From Candidatus Thorarchaeota archaeon (GTDB taxonomy: Archaea; Asgardarchaeota; Thorarchaeia; Thorarchaeales; Thorarchaeaceae): a DNA stretch of 13,145 nucleotides. A model generated the notes under the pieces. The model made no database searches and was not told the origin of the DNA. It worked only from the letters and a program-made list of their open reading frames with translations. Position numbers and translations under genes: made by a program. Location: contig SDOA01000112.1 in the NCBI GenBank assembly GCA_004524595.1, positions 1 through 13,145 on the forward strand. Reading direction: 5' to 3'. Below are positions 1 to 6,555 of the stretch, piece by piece (positions within the stretch are counted from its first letter, which is position 1; every line of letters starts with the position of its first letter).

Positions 1-25
1 AAGAAAGTTCTGGCGAGAGAGTAGA

Positions 26-406
26 ATGACAGCTGAGATATCTCCTATATCCAAGTACGTGTTCCTTCTACACTTCATCGTCGGCTTGATCTTCGGGGCC
101 TTTTGGTTCCTCCTGCCGGAGTACTGGAGCACCTTAGTTGACTGGCCTGCAGAATACGCATCAGGTCGTATCGTAGGCATGGCCACCATCATGATGGCAG
201 TAGGTTCCATTCTGGCATACAGAAAGACGACATGGGATCAGATAGAGATCTACGTGGTCATGGAGCTTGTGTTCAACATTCTTGGGGCTGTAGGGATGCT
301 CTGGAATGTTTTCACTCTAACTCTACCTGTGATGGCGTGGGTACTCACCGGGTTGCTGGGTCTGTTCTCGGTTCTGTTTCTATATGTCTATTTCACTGGG
401 AAGTAG
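26..406 (+). CDS. Small four-helix membrane protein, unknown function
   Basis: This 126-residue protein starts at an ATG preceded by GCGAGAGAG, a purine-rich stretch that could serve as a weak ribosome binding site. Four hydrophobic segments are visible at about residues 10-30, 46-64, 74-94 and 100-123. Short polar loops separate them, including an acidic/aromatic loop (PEYW..LVDWP) after helix 1 and an RKTTWDQ loop before helix 3. It is almost entirely membrane-embedded, with no catalytic motif or soluble domain. I do not recognise the family. The start is only 25 bases from the window edge, so it could belong to an operon continuing to the left. The reading frame is convincing because the hydrophobic periodicity is regular. 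The overlapping frames nearby look like shadows. Confidence 0.75.
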   Translation: MTAEISPISKYVFLLHFIVGLIFGAFWFLLPEYWSTLVDWPAEYASGRIVGMATIMMAVGSILAYRKTTWDQIEIYVVMELVFNILGAVGMLWNVFTLTLPVMAWVLTGLLGLFSVLFLYVYFTGK

Positions 407-493
407 GCTGGATTATCTGCGGACAATGAATGTGGAGAAGAGAATCAATCCATGGGGTTTCGCACTTCTAGTCCTGATGCTACCTAGTTTTTA

Positions 494-622
494 TCAATCT
501 TCTTTATCGAAATCAGGATTCAAACGAAATCTTTCTTTGCCATTTTCAAGAGAGATAGGAATAATCGCACTCTCCTCCAAGGTGATAACAAAGGCCTCGT
601 TGACATAGCGTGAATCATCCAT
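494..622 (-). CDS. Possible 42-residue small protein or gene remnant
   Basis: The minus strand of the otherwise empty stretch 407-700 contains an ATG-to-TGA frame of 42 codons. Its product alternates hydrophobic and charged residues like a beta-rich domain (VNEAFVITLEES, then IIPISLENGKERF) and ends with acidic residues (DFDKED). An in-frame TGA lies about 9 codons upstream of the ATG, so it cannot extend further. There is no clear Shine-Dalgarno, but a TATA-like CTATATC sits about 28 bases upstream of the ATG, which would suit a leaderless mRNA. It could be a real small protein or the tail of a decayed gene. The opposite-strand frame here reads less like protein. The rest of 407-700 shows only a T-run near 487-491. 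Confidence 0.38.
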   Translation of the reverse strand: MDDSRYVNEAFVITLEESAIIPISLENGKERFRLNPDFDKED

Positions 623-700
623 GAAGAGCTGCTTGATGATAGATTTTCAAGATATAGTTAGATAACAATAGTTAATTACAAATCTTGGTAAATAATATAT

Positions 701-961
701 ATGCCAATTAACAAACCTGCTCTAGATTCACGCAAATACAGAGAGATTCTGACTGCTACGGTCATGATAGTTTCATTCATTCTGACAATACTCTATCCTG
801 ATACAGTCCCCATCGCATACTACTTTGTTCAACCAGGCGCATCAACTCTGAGAGATTCATCAATACTCATCACGAGGGCAGTAATGAATACCATAACATG
901 GGGAATAGCAACATATGTACTAGTACGAGTAGCAGAACGGTTGAGACATAAGAATCGGTAG
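701..961 (+). CDS. Small two-helix membrane protein, unknown function
   Basis: This 86-residue protein has two hydrophobic segments, at about residues 18-37 and 61-78. They are joined by a loop containing TVPIAYYFVQPGAST, and the protein ends in a basic tail (RVAERLRHKNR) that probably faces the cytoplasm. The ATG follows directly on the AT-rich run AATAATATAT with no Shine-Dalgarno, so a leaderless transcript is plausible. No family is recognised. It lies alone between an upstream gap of about 290 bases and a convergent gene, so context gives no function. The codon pattern and the clean membrane topology favour a real gene. Confidence 0.65.
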   Translation: MPINKPALDSRKYREILTATVMIVSFILTILYPDTVPIAYYFVQPGASTLRDSSILITRAVMNTITWGIATYVLVRVAERLRHKNR

Positions 962-1011
962 AGCATCTTACAATAATGACAGATGTTTTATCCTGTTTAA
1001 TTCACGAAACT

Positions 1012-1509
1012 CTATGCAAGAATCATGTCTCGAGGGGAATAGGTCCCTGTATCTAACACGTAGTCCCAATAGATGGAGTTGTCCGAATCAAAATCAGGGA
1101 GACCTTGACTTCGACCAAGCCATCTCCAGCAGGATACGGTTCCAACACGTTCCATCTTGTAAAGATTGGCCTTCATGGCATTGAACTTCACTTCAAGGAG
1201 AGTCCCCTCAGGCAATGTATCAATATCTACAACAGCAAAGCCATACCGACCATTAGACTGTTTCTCACCGCACTTGGACAAATAGTATCGGACTTCAGCA
1301 CCAGATATAGGGTCAGGTATCAATATGGCAACATGTGGTCGAGAAACAGGGTCCCACCATCGTGGAATAGCAGGCCTTCTGATCACATAGTCTATAATCG
1401 CGTCAATCCGGGCAGAATAGTCCAATTGAATCGTAATCCACTCCGAGTAATCCAACTCATTCTCTGTATATAAGGAAGGTTTGAGTATTACAGAGGTCTC
1501 TAGAGTCAC
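1012..1509 (-). CDS. Hypothetical protein of 165 residues
   Basis: The frame begins with GTG at 1509. An in-frame TAA lies 18 codons upstream with no ATG, GTG or TTG between, so this is the first usable start. The product is soluble, rich in Trp, Asp and Tyr, and has no membrane segment or signal peptide. Visible segments are an N-terminal half with ITIQLDYSARIDAIIDYV, a Trp-rich stretch near residues 48-55 (PAIPRWWDP), a central beta-like region (HVAILIPDPISGAEVRYYLSK) and VDIDTLPEGTLLEVKFNAMKAN. The C-terminal part has CWRWLG and an acidic YWDYVLDTG. I do not recognise the family. The alternative frame on the plus strand within it is less protein-like. It converges on the small membrane gene to its left with about 50 bases between them. 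Confidence 0.62.
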   Translation of the reverse strand: MTLETSVILKPSLYTENELDYSEWITIQLDYSARIDAIIDYVIRRPAIPRWWDPVSRPHVAILIPDPISGAEVRYYLSKCGEKQSNGRYGFAVVDIDTLPEGTLLEVKFNAMKANLYKMERVGTVSCWRWLGRSQGLPDFDSDNSIYWDYVLDTGTYSPRDMILA

Positions 1510-1634
1510 TTCTAATGAACCTAGGGCTATTCTAAACTGTTAGTAATACAGAGATACTGTAGATAGCTGCAGTGGAAGCTGAGGGAAGTTATGAGCCTGA
1601 TGTTTGTGACTTAACAAATGGTCATGACCATATG

Positions 1635-1946
1635 CTAAGATTCGTTCTCAGAAGAGAGTCCTATCACAAGAGGACGTCCTTCGAAGATGGACCGTGTGAC
1701 CTTCTCTCTTGCACTTGCAAGGAGTCGCCAGATAGTCCCCCGTGAAACACCCATGATTTCACCAGCCTGTTCTTGATACATGCCCTCAAGGTCAACAAGT
1801 CGCAAGACTTCAGCCTCAGCAAGATCAATAACAATAGATTCTTTCGAACCGAGTGGTTCAGGAGTCATCTGTTTGGCAATGGGCTCGTTCTTTATTTGTG
1901 GTTGGATAGGAAACCTGCCACGACCACCTCTTCTTCTTCTGTGCAT
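1635..1946 (-). CDS. DUF134 / UPF0251 helix-turn-helix protein
   Basis: I chose the ATG at 1946, giving 103 residues, over an in-frame ATG 90 bases upstream. It is preceded by AGGGGATTCGAA, and the product then begins with the basic stretch (HRRRRGGRGRF) usual for this family. The core from about residue 38 to 95 matches the UPF0251/DUF134 pattern: DLAEAEVLRLVDLEGMYQ followed by QAGEIMGVSRGTIWRLL, a sigma-70 region 4-like helix-turn-helix at about residues 58-77. Family members are predicted DNA-binding proteins that often sit beside NifX-like and MinD-like ferredoxin ATPase genes, as here. It is divergent from the DUF5320-like gene and is a candidate regulator of the module, but that role is inferred from position only. 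Usual Cys-rich features of some homologues are absent. Confidence 0.85.
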   Translation of the reverse strand: MHRRRRGGRGRFPIQPQIKNEPIAKQMTPEPLGSKESIVIDLAEAEVLRLVDLEGMYQEQAGEIMGVSRGTIWRLLASAREKVTRSIFEGRPLVIGLSSENES

Positions 1947-1979
1947 TTCGAATCCCCTAAACAGTGGAGGAACTGTCTT

Positions 1980-1994
1980 ATTACATTTTGTAAT
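1980..1994. promoter_or_regulatory. Palindrome in the divergent DUF134/DUF5320 promoter region
   Basis: ATTACATTTTGTAAT has 6-base arms (ATTACA/TGTAAT) around TTT. It lies in the 129-base gap between two divergent genes. A TATA-like TTTATATT lies at about 2018-2025 and ATATAT at about 2004-2009. On the minus strand the palindrome falls between these and the chosen DUF134 start, a usual place for an archaeal repressor site. Binding is inferred only. Confidence 0.35.
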
Positions 1995-2075
1995 GATAAG
2001 CAATATATCAAAGAGTTTATATTTGTTCTTATGCACATAATTAATGTCGCTTCATTGATACAGTGGTGAGAACAA

Positions 2076-2354
2076 ATGTGGCGAGGAAATTATGGAAACC
2101 GAGGTCGAGGACCGTGGCCAGGGAACGGACCATTTAGACATCTACCTCCATGGGAGAGACCTGGATGGATATATGGAAGGGGCTCATGTTGGTATTATGG
2201 AGTATACCCTAATCCCAGTGGCATTCCTCCTGCAGGTTCCCAGGGAGATATTCAAATTTTGAAGAGTCAGAAAGAGTTACTTGAGAATCAGCTAAGAGCC
2301 CTTCAAGATAGACTTGCAGAGATTGAGAAACAAATCTCTGAGCAAAATGAATAG
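2076..2354 (+). CDS. DUF5320-like Gly/Trp-rich coiled-coil protein
   Basis: This 92-residue protein has two parts. Residues 1-55 are low in complexity and rich in Gly, Pro, Arg, Trp and Tyr (WRGNYGNRGRGPWPG, then WYYGVYPNPSG). Residues about 58-92 form a heptad-like charged coiled coil (LENQLRALQDRLAEIEKQI). This layout is typical of the DUF5320-type proteins found next to DUF134, NifX-like and MinD-like genes. The ATG has a strong site, GGTGAG, 7 bases upstream. It is divergent from the DUF134 gene and convergent with the MinD operon end at 2405. Biochemical function is unknown; the coiled coil suggests oligomerisation or a protein partner. Only one Cys is present, in SCWYY, so a metal site of its own is not obvious. 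Confidence 0.75.
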   Translation: MWRGNYGNRGRGPWPGNGPFRHLPPWERPGWIYGRGSCWYYGVYPNPSGIPPAGSQGDIQILKSQKELLENQLRALQDRLAEIEKQISEQNE

Positions 2355-2404
2355 TAGAAACAATAGCATTGCTGGAGTTCAATGAATACTGATATGGACA
2401 GTTC

Positions 2405-3265
2405 TTAGAGAGTTTCAATCACGCGGGTCCATATCTTCTGGAGAAGCTTTGATATCTCATGCTCTGGCGCAAACTCTGGAAGGGTCTTTGCTGCTACCAT
2501 TGATTGTGTCATAATTGAATCAAATTTGATTCTACCAAGGACTTCAATATCATTTTCCTTACAATACTGCTCAATTTGCTCCGTATTTTCTATGTTTAAA
2601 TCATATTTGTTAATGATTACTGTAGCCGTGACTCTAAACCGTTTTAGCAGGTCTAGAACTCTCTTCATATCATGAATACCGGACATTGTGGGCTCTGTAA
2701 CAATAATTCCTAGACGAATTCCAGTCACAGTAGCAATAACAGGACAGCCAATTCCTGGAGAGCCATCAATAAGAACAATTGAGTGCCCATGTTCATTTGC
2801 TATTTTTGTAGCTAGTTTTCGTACTTCTGTGACGAGCCTTCCAGAGTTGCCCTCTCCCGGTAAGAGCTTCGCATATGCCATTGGGCCGATACGTGTTTCA
2901 GATTCATACAGATTGCCAGACTGGCGATCTATCATCTCTATTGCATTCTCGGGACAGACATATGAGCAGACACCACATCCCTCACACGCAATAGGGTCAA
3001 CTCTTAGATCTCGTATTGCATGAAATCTACATGCCTCTTCACAGGTCCCACAACCAGTGCATAGATTCTCATCGATGACAGCAACTTGGGATGCCACAAA
3101 TTTAGAGGTCGTTTTAATTGATGGATTCAAGAGAATATGAAGATCTGGAGCATCTACATCACAATCTGCCATGACAATATTCTCAGCGAGCATACCTAAA
3201 GCAGCACATATTGTTGTCTTTCCTGTCCCGCCTTTTCCACTTATGATTGCAATTTCATGCACCAT
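2405..3265 (-). CDS. MinD-family ATPase with two 4Fe-4S ferredoxin motifs (second copy)
   Basis: The protein has 286 residues from ATG 3265. That start is preferred over a TTG two codons upstream because GAGGT lies at correct spacing before the ATG. A deviant Walker A, GKGGTGKTT, spans residues 10-18. DCDVDAPD follows at 34-41. A ferredoxin insert contains C69-x2-C72-x2-C75-x3-C79 and C94-x2-C97-x2-C100-x3-C104, which suits two 4Fe-4S clusters. The Walker B/switch region reads LIDGSPGIGCPV, and TEPTMSGIHD follows. This is the paired ferredoxin-MinD ATPase family associated with NifX/ORP proteins, where it is thought to load or insert metal-sulfur clusters using ATP. The start overlaps the stop of the upstream paralogue by 11 bases, so translation is probably coupled. 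It is the last gene of the four-gene operon. Confidence 0.92.
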   Translation of the reverse strand: MVHEIAIISGKGGTGKTTICAALGMLAENIVMADCDVDAPDLHILLNPSIKTTSKFVASQVAVIDENLCTGCGTCEEACRFHAIRDLRVDPIACEGCGVCSYVCPENAIEMIDRQSGNLYESETRIGPMAYAKLLPGEGNSGRLVTEVRKLATKIANEHGHSIVLIDGSPGIGCPVIATVTGIRLGIIVTEPTMSGIHDMKRVLDLLKRFRVTATVIINKYDLNIENTEQIEQYCKENDIEVLGRIKFDSIMTQSMVAAKTLPEFAPEHEISKLLQKIWTRVIETL

Positions 3266-4097
3266 GTTCAATCAACCTCTCTATCTCAACAAGCAGATTT
3301 TTGAATTGCTGACGCCACTCGGGCAATTCGTGAACAAACGGAATCCCACGAGAATATAACTCAGCAATATGACGGTCAAAAGGGATCTTCATCAACAGAG
3401 GAATATTATTTTCTTGACAGAATACTTCTACACTCTCATCACCAATGTCAGCTCTATTGATGATGACTCCAAATGGAATCTTCAATTCTTTTACTACATC
3501 AACTGCCATGGTTAGATCATGAAGCCCAAAAGGTGTCGGTTCTGTCACCAATATGAGGAAATCACTCTCTCTCATGGTTTCTATTACAGGACACGCTGTT
3601 CCCGGAGGTGCATCAAGGATATTCATCTTACTAGTATCAACATAAGACTTGACAGATTGTATTAAGGTTGTAGCAATAGGTTCTCCAATAGAAAGATCCC
3701 CATAGACCAAATGGATGTCATGAACTGTTGATTGATGAATCTTGCCAATGACCCTAGGAATCTCTGTAATTGCCCCCTCAGGACAGATTAATGCACATCC
3801 TCCACAGGAGTGACACATCTCATTATAGACCATTGTCTTTGTCTTACCTACAAAGATTGCATTGAATTTACAAAATTCAGCGCATTTTCCACACAAGGTA
3901 CATTTGTCGTGATTAACTAACGGGGTGGGAACTGAAACTGGTGTAGTCTGCAGATTTATCGGATGAAGAAGAGTGTGTGCATTTGGTTCTTCAACATCAC
4001 AATCAAGTAAGTTTGCAGCATCTAGTGATAAAGCTAGATTCACTGCAACGGTAGTCTTACCAGTACCCCCTTTTCCAGATGCTACTGTTACTATCAA
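3255..4097 (-). CDS. MinD-family ATPase with two 4Fe-4S ferredoxin motifs (first copy)
   Basis: This 280-residue protein starts with TTG at 4097, supported by AGGTGTT about 8 bases upstream; there is no ATG nearby that keeps the P-loop. Walker A GKGGTGKTT is at residues 8-16 and DCDVEEPNAH at 32-41. The ferredoxin insert has C66, C69, C72, C76 and C95, C98, C101, C105. ILDAPPGTACPV forms the Walker B/switch region and TEPTPFGLHDL follows. It is a paralogue of the gene just downstream, and the two probably act as a heterodimer as in other clusters of this type. Substrate is not visible in the sequence. NifX-like proteins encoded just upstream are the obvious partners (inference). Confidence 0.92.
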   Translation of the reverse strand: MIVTVASGKGGTGKTTVAVNLALSLDAANLLDCDVEEPNAHTLLHPINLQTTPVSVPTPLVNHDKCTLCGKCAEFCKFNAIFVGKTKTMVYNEMCHSCGGCALICPEGAITEIPRVIGKIHQSTVHDIHLVYGDLSIGEPIATTLIQSVKSYVDTSKMNILDAPPGTACPVIETMRESDFLILVTEPTPFGLHDLTMAVDVVKELKIPFGVIINRADIGDESVEVFCQENNIPLLMKIPFDRHIAELYSRGIPFVHELPEWRQQFKNLLVEIERLIEHGA

Positions 4098-4126
4098 ATT
4101 TGAACACCTATGATTGAATTAGCCAT

Positions 4127-4495
4127 TTATTTATGGTGAGCGTCAGCACAACCCTCTGTAAGTTCACGGAGCTCATTTCGAATATACGCTTCAATTATTT
4201 TTTGTATTGAGTTACTATTGGCTTGTAGAACTGCTATGTTCTTTGATTGAAAACTCATAATTCCCCGGGGACCCATCCCTCGAACAATGACTGCTCTCGG
4301 ATTATGAATGAGAACATTATCGTGTGCGTGACCTTTTCCCCCAGCATGTTCGCCTCTATTTGGATGTACGTTTATTGTTGTTTTTCCATCGTCATCTAAA
4401 TCAATAATTGTAAAGTAAGGTGCTCTCCCAAAATGCTCTGCAATCTCGTTGCCATCTTGGTCATCTGCCGGTATCAGGATTCTGGTCTTCACCAA
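4127..4495 (-). CDS. NifX / dinitrogenase iron-molybdenum cofactor-type domain protein (His-rich)
   Basis: This 122-residue single-domain protein belongs to the NifX/NifB-C/ORP family. It begins RILIPADDQDGNEIAEHFGRA, the usual beta strand plus the HFGRAPYF motif (residues 21-28) of this fold. A central NRGEHAGGKGHAHD segment has several His that could bind metal, and VIVRGMGPRG is the usual glycine-rich loop. The C-terminus carries CADAHH. The frame opens with TTG 4495, and GTG 4492 is an equally possible start. Both overlap the stop codon of the upstream gene and follow a GA-rich site (GAGGGGGCGGAAG). Members carry or transfer Fe-Mo, Mo-Cu or other metal-sulfur clusters. Which metal is used here cannot be read from sequence. 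Confidence 0.88.
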   Translation of the reverse strand: MVKTRILIPADDQDGNEIAEHFGRAPYFTIIDLDDDGKTTINVHPNRGEHAGGKGHAHDNVLIHNPRAVIVRGMGPRGIMSFQSKNIAVLQANSNSIQKIIEAYIRNELRELTEGCADAHHK

Positions 4496-4953
4496 CTTCC
4501 GCCCCCTCTCCGTCGTCCACGACCACCACCTCGACCCATGCCGGATCCACTGCCGTAGCCCATGCCCATACCACGACCAGTACCACCCTGACCTTTCCCA
4601 ACATTGGCAGGGCCGGGACTCTCCAACTTTTCAAGAGATCCACTAGAATAACTTTCAATCGCGGATTTCACAGTTCCCGAAATCCCAACGAGGATTTTTA
4701 TTCCTGCATTTTCCAGAGCAGGAAATGCATTTGGACCAACACTGCCCGTTAGAACAGCTTCTACACCTGTGGAAGCTACAATCTGAGCTGACTGAATTCC
4801 TGCTCCACCTGAAGCCATTGCCGCAGAATTCGATACTGCTTCAAAGGCGTATGTTTCAGTATCTGCTATAATAAAGTAGGCGCACCTACCAAATCTTGGG
4901 TCAACAGCTGATTCAAGCGTTGGACCCGTTGAAGTAATACATATTTTTGCCAT
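4489..4953 (-). CDS. NifX/ORP-type domain protein with Gly/Arg-rich tail
   Basis: This 154-residue protein starts at ATG 4953, with GTGATG about 6 bases upstream. Residues 1-110 form the NifX/ORP domain: KICITSTG, then VDPRFGRCAYFII with the conserved FGR motif and an adjacent Cys24, then GVEAVLTGSVGPNAFPAL. Residues from about 113 onward are an unusual tail rich in Gly, Arg and Met (GRGMGMGYGSGSGMGRGGG, then GRRRGGGSW). Such tails resemble the glycine-rich part of DUF5320-like proteins and may be a flexible or nucleic-acid/partner-binding region. It is first in the operon, directly behind the palindrome-bearing promoter, and its stop overlaps the start of the second NifX-like gene. It is a paralogue of that gene, so two carriers of different specificity are possible (inference). 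Confidence 0.88.
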   Translation of the reverse strand: MAKICITSTGPTLESAVDPRFGRCAYFIIADTETYAFEAVSNSAAMASGGAGIQSAQIVASTGVEAVLTGSVGPNAFPALENAGIKILVGISGTVKSAIESYSSGSLEKLESPGPANVGKGQGGTGRGMGMGYGSGSGMGRGGGRGRRRGGGSW

Positions 4954-4969
4954 GTTTTCATCACTTGAA

Positions 4970-5008
4970 ATGAATCTGGATTCATAATTATAATGAATCA
5001 GGATTCAT
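4970..5008 (-). promoter_or_regulatory. Twin 16-bp palindromic operators around the NifX/MinD operon promoter
   Basis: ATGAATCTGGATTCAT (4970-4985) and ATGAATCAGGATTCAT (4993-5008) differ at one central base, and each is a near-perfect palindrome with ATGAATC/GATTCAT arms. Their centres are 23 bases apart. The 7 bases between them are AT-only, and together with the flanking T/A give ATAATTATAAT, a TATA-like element. On the minus strand this element lies about 35 bases before ATG 4953, so one palindrome would lie between TATA and the transcription start and the other over the BRE side. A dimeric repressor bound there would block TBP/TFB or RNA polymerase. The regulator is unknown; the DUF134 protein is one candidate. 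Confidence 0.65.
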
Positions 5009-5067
5009 AAAAACCCATCGGTAATGACCTAATGTAGCATCATTGTTTGATGAGAGAGGAGGAAGTC

Positions 5068-5094
5068 ATGTATACTGAAGTGTTTATCTCTTAG
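5068..5094 (+). CDS. Possible 8-residue leader ORF before the YchF-like GTPase
   Basis: GAGAGGAGG, the best Shine-Dalgarno match in the neighbourhood, is followed 5 bases later by ATG and an 8-codon frame (MYTEVFIS) ending in TAG at 5092. The GTPase start at 5131 lies 36 bases further on. It could be a leader peptide or simply chance. It would be untranslated if transcription starts downstream of the TATA-like TTTATC at 5083-5088, which overlaps it. Confidence 0.2.
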   Translation: MYTEVFIS

Positions 5095-5130
5095 TATGTG
5101 ATTGGTATCTATATATTGGAGAGAGTTAAC

Positions 5131-6348
5131 ATGGGATTTAGTGTCGGGATTGTTGGTAAACCATCATGCGGGAAGACCTCATTTACAAATGCAGCATGTA
5201 TGACAGATTTCAAAGTGGGAAGCTATCCCTTCACCACCATTGAGGCGAATGTTGGTGTGACCCATATTAGAACACAATGTGCATGCAGAGACTTCAGTGT
5301 GCAAGACAATCCTAAGAATTCTATATGTATTGATGGGATTCGTCTAGTACCAATCAAACTAATCGATGTTGCAGGACTGGTACCAGGCGCTCATGAGGGG
5401 AGAGGGATGGGAAACCAGTTCCTTGATGATCTGAGACAGGCTGATGTATTGATTCACATAGTGGATGCAAGCGGAGCTTTGGACTCTGAGGGGCAAGAGG
5501 TAGTAGCTGGAAGTCACGACCCTATAGAAGATGTGATGTTCTTAGAAGAAGAGCTGGTTGAATGGATTCTTGGGATAGTAAAGAAAGATTGGCGTAGAAT
5601 TACTGGGAGAGTAAGATCAGAAGGAGCAAAGCTTGACGACCTGCTTCTTGAGAAACTATCTGGTCTAAATATCACAAGGGGACAAATACTGAAAGCTCTA
5701 AGAAGATCGGAGCTCAAATCAGAATCAGTAGATAAATGGACCGATGATGAAACGCGACTATTTGTTAAGACGTTGCAACAGATTGCAAAACCAATAATTA
5801 TTGCAGCAAATAAGATTGATCGGCCTGGTGCAGAAGAGAATTTGAAACGTCTGAAGGACAAGTTTCCAGAGTACTTGGTATTACCTGTGAGTGCCCTCGC
5901 TGAGAAAGCCCTGAAGGATCTTGATAAGAAAGGAGTCATCAAATATATCCCTGGAGATGATGACTTTGAGATACTACAACCAGACCAGTTGAATGAGAGC
6001 GAACTTGCGCAACTGGGAAAGCTCAAAGAACATATTCTGAAGAAGTATAGTGGAACAGGGGTTCAGAATTTGTTGAATACTGCTGTATTTGATTTTCTTC
6101 ATATGATTACAGTATATCCAGTTCATGATGCATCCGCACTCACCGATAGCGATGGTAATGTTCTCCCTGATGTCTACCTTGTTCCTGAAGGGACAACAGC
6201 CAAAGAGTTTGCGGGACATATCCACACTGATCTCATGGAGTCTTTTGTGCATGGAATTGACGCAAGAACAAAGATGAGAATTTCTGATAAACATGAGCTC
6301 AAAGATCGAGATGTGATAAAAATTGTCAGTGCAAAAGGACAGAAATAG
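5131..6348 (+). CDS. Archaeal YchF/OLA1-type GTPase with TGS domain
   Basis: This protein has 405 residues from ATG 5131. That start has GGAGAG 7 bases upstream and gives the usual short N-terminus, so I prefer it to a GTG at 5098. G1 is GKPSCGKTS (9-17), G2 lies in YPFTTIEANVGV, G3 is DVAG (79-82) within the family signature LIDVAGLVPGAHEGRGMGNQ, and G4 is NKID. A helical insert follows (FLEEELVEWILGIVKKDW onward). The C-terminal 75 or so residues form a TGS domain (LPDVYLVPEGTTAKEF). These are Obg-related, ribosome-associated P-loop NTPases. Bacterial YchF prefers ATP because NKxD is altered, whereas here NKID is intact and GTP use is expected. A CxC...C cluster (C50, C52, C66) lies after G2. 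It is transcribed divergently from the NifX operon and probably alone. Confidence 0.93.
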   Translation: MGFSVGIVGKPSCGKTSFTNAACMTDFKVGSYPFTTIEANVGVTHIRTQCACRDFSVQDNPKNSICIDGIRLVPIKLIDVAGLVPGAHEGRGMGNQFLDDLRQADVLIHIVDASGALDSEGQEVVAGSHDPIEDVMFLEEELVEWILGIVKKDWRRITGRVRSEGAKLDDLLLEKLSGLNITRGQILKALRRSELKSESVDKWTDDETRLFVKTLQQIAKPIIIAANKIDRPGAEENLKRLKDKFPEYLVLPVSALAEKALKDLDKKGVIKYIPGDDDFEILQPDQLNESELAQLGKLKEHILKKYSGTGVQNLLNTAVFDFLHMITVYPVHDASALTDSDGNVLPDVYLVPEGTTAKEFAGHIHTDLMESFVHGIDARTKMRISDKHELKDRDVIKIVSAKGQK

Positions 6349-6555
6349 GTGATTTTCTAATAGACACAGAGTAGAAGAATGTATTATCTGATCATTCTAA
6401 TTTAAACTCGTAGATTAATTCATACAACTAGACTCTGTTAGTGCTAGGTCTTTTCTTTCTTTGTAATCTTATTTAATCCGACTCATACTTGGTAATTATC
6501 TCCAATCTTATCAATATGCTAATGTGAAAGAGTGGCCTACCTCTGGTGATATTGA

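Noticed and set aside
384..608. 74-codon plus-strand ORF after the first membrane gene
   Set aside because: Its start lies inside the first gene, its product lacks protein-like pattern, and the minus strand of the same region reads better.
1105..1473. 122-codon plus-strand ORF antisense to the 165-residue protein
   Set aside because: It lies wholly within the minus-strand gene, has no ribosome binding site and its composition is less protein-like; the choice between the two is not beyond doubt.
4461..4752. Long ORFs opposite to or out of frame with the Gly-rich NifX tail
   Set aside because: They are shadows of a GC-rich repetitive coding stretch; products are His/Thr/Ser or Val-rich low-complexity.
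1635..4953. Nitrogen fixation cluster
   Set aside because: NifX-like domains alone do not show it; NifB, NifH, NifD and NifK are absent and the MinD-ferredoxin ATPases are typical of non-nitrogenase modules.
5045..5080. Box C/D small RNA
   Set aside because: TTGATGA followed by CTGA is only a partial C/D box match and no flanking terminal stem is present.
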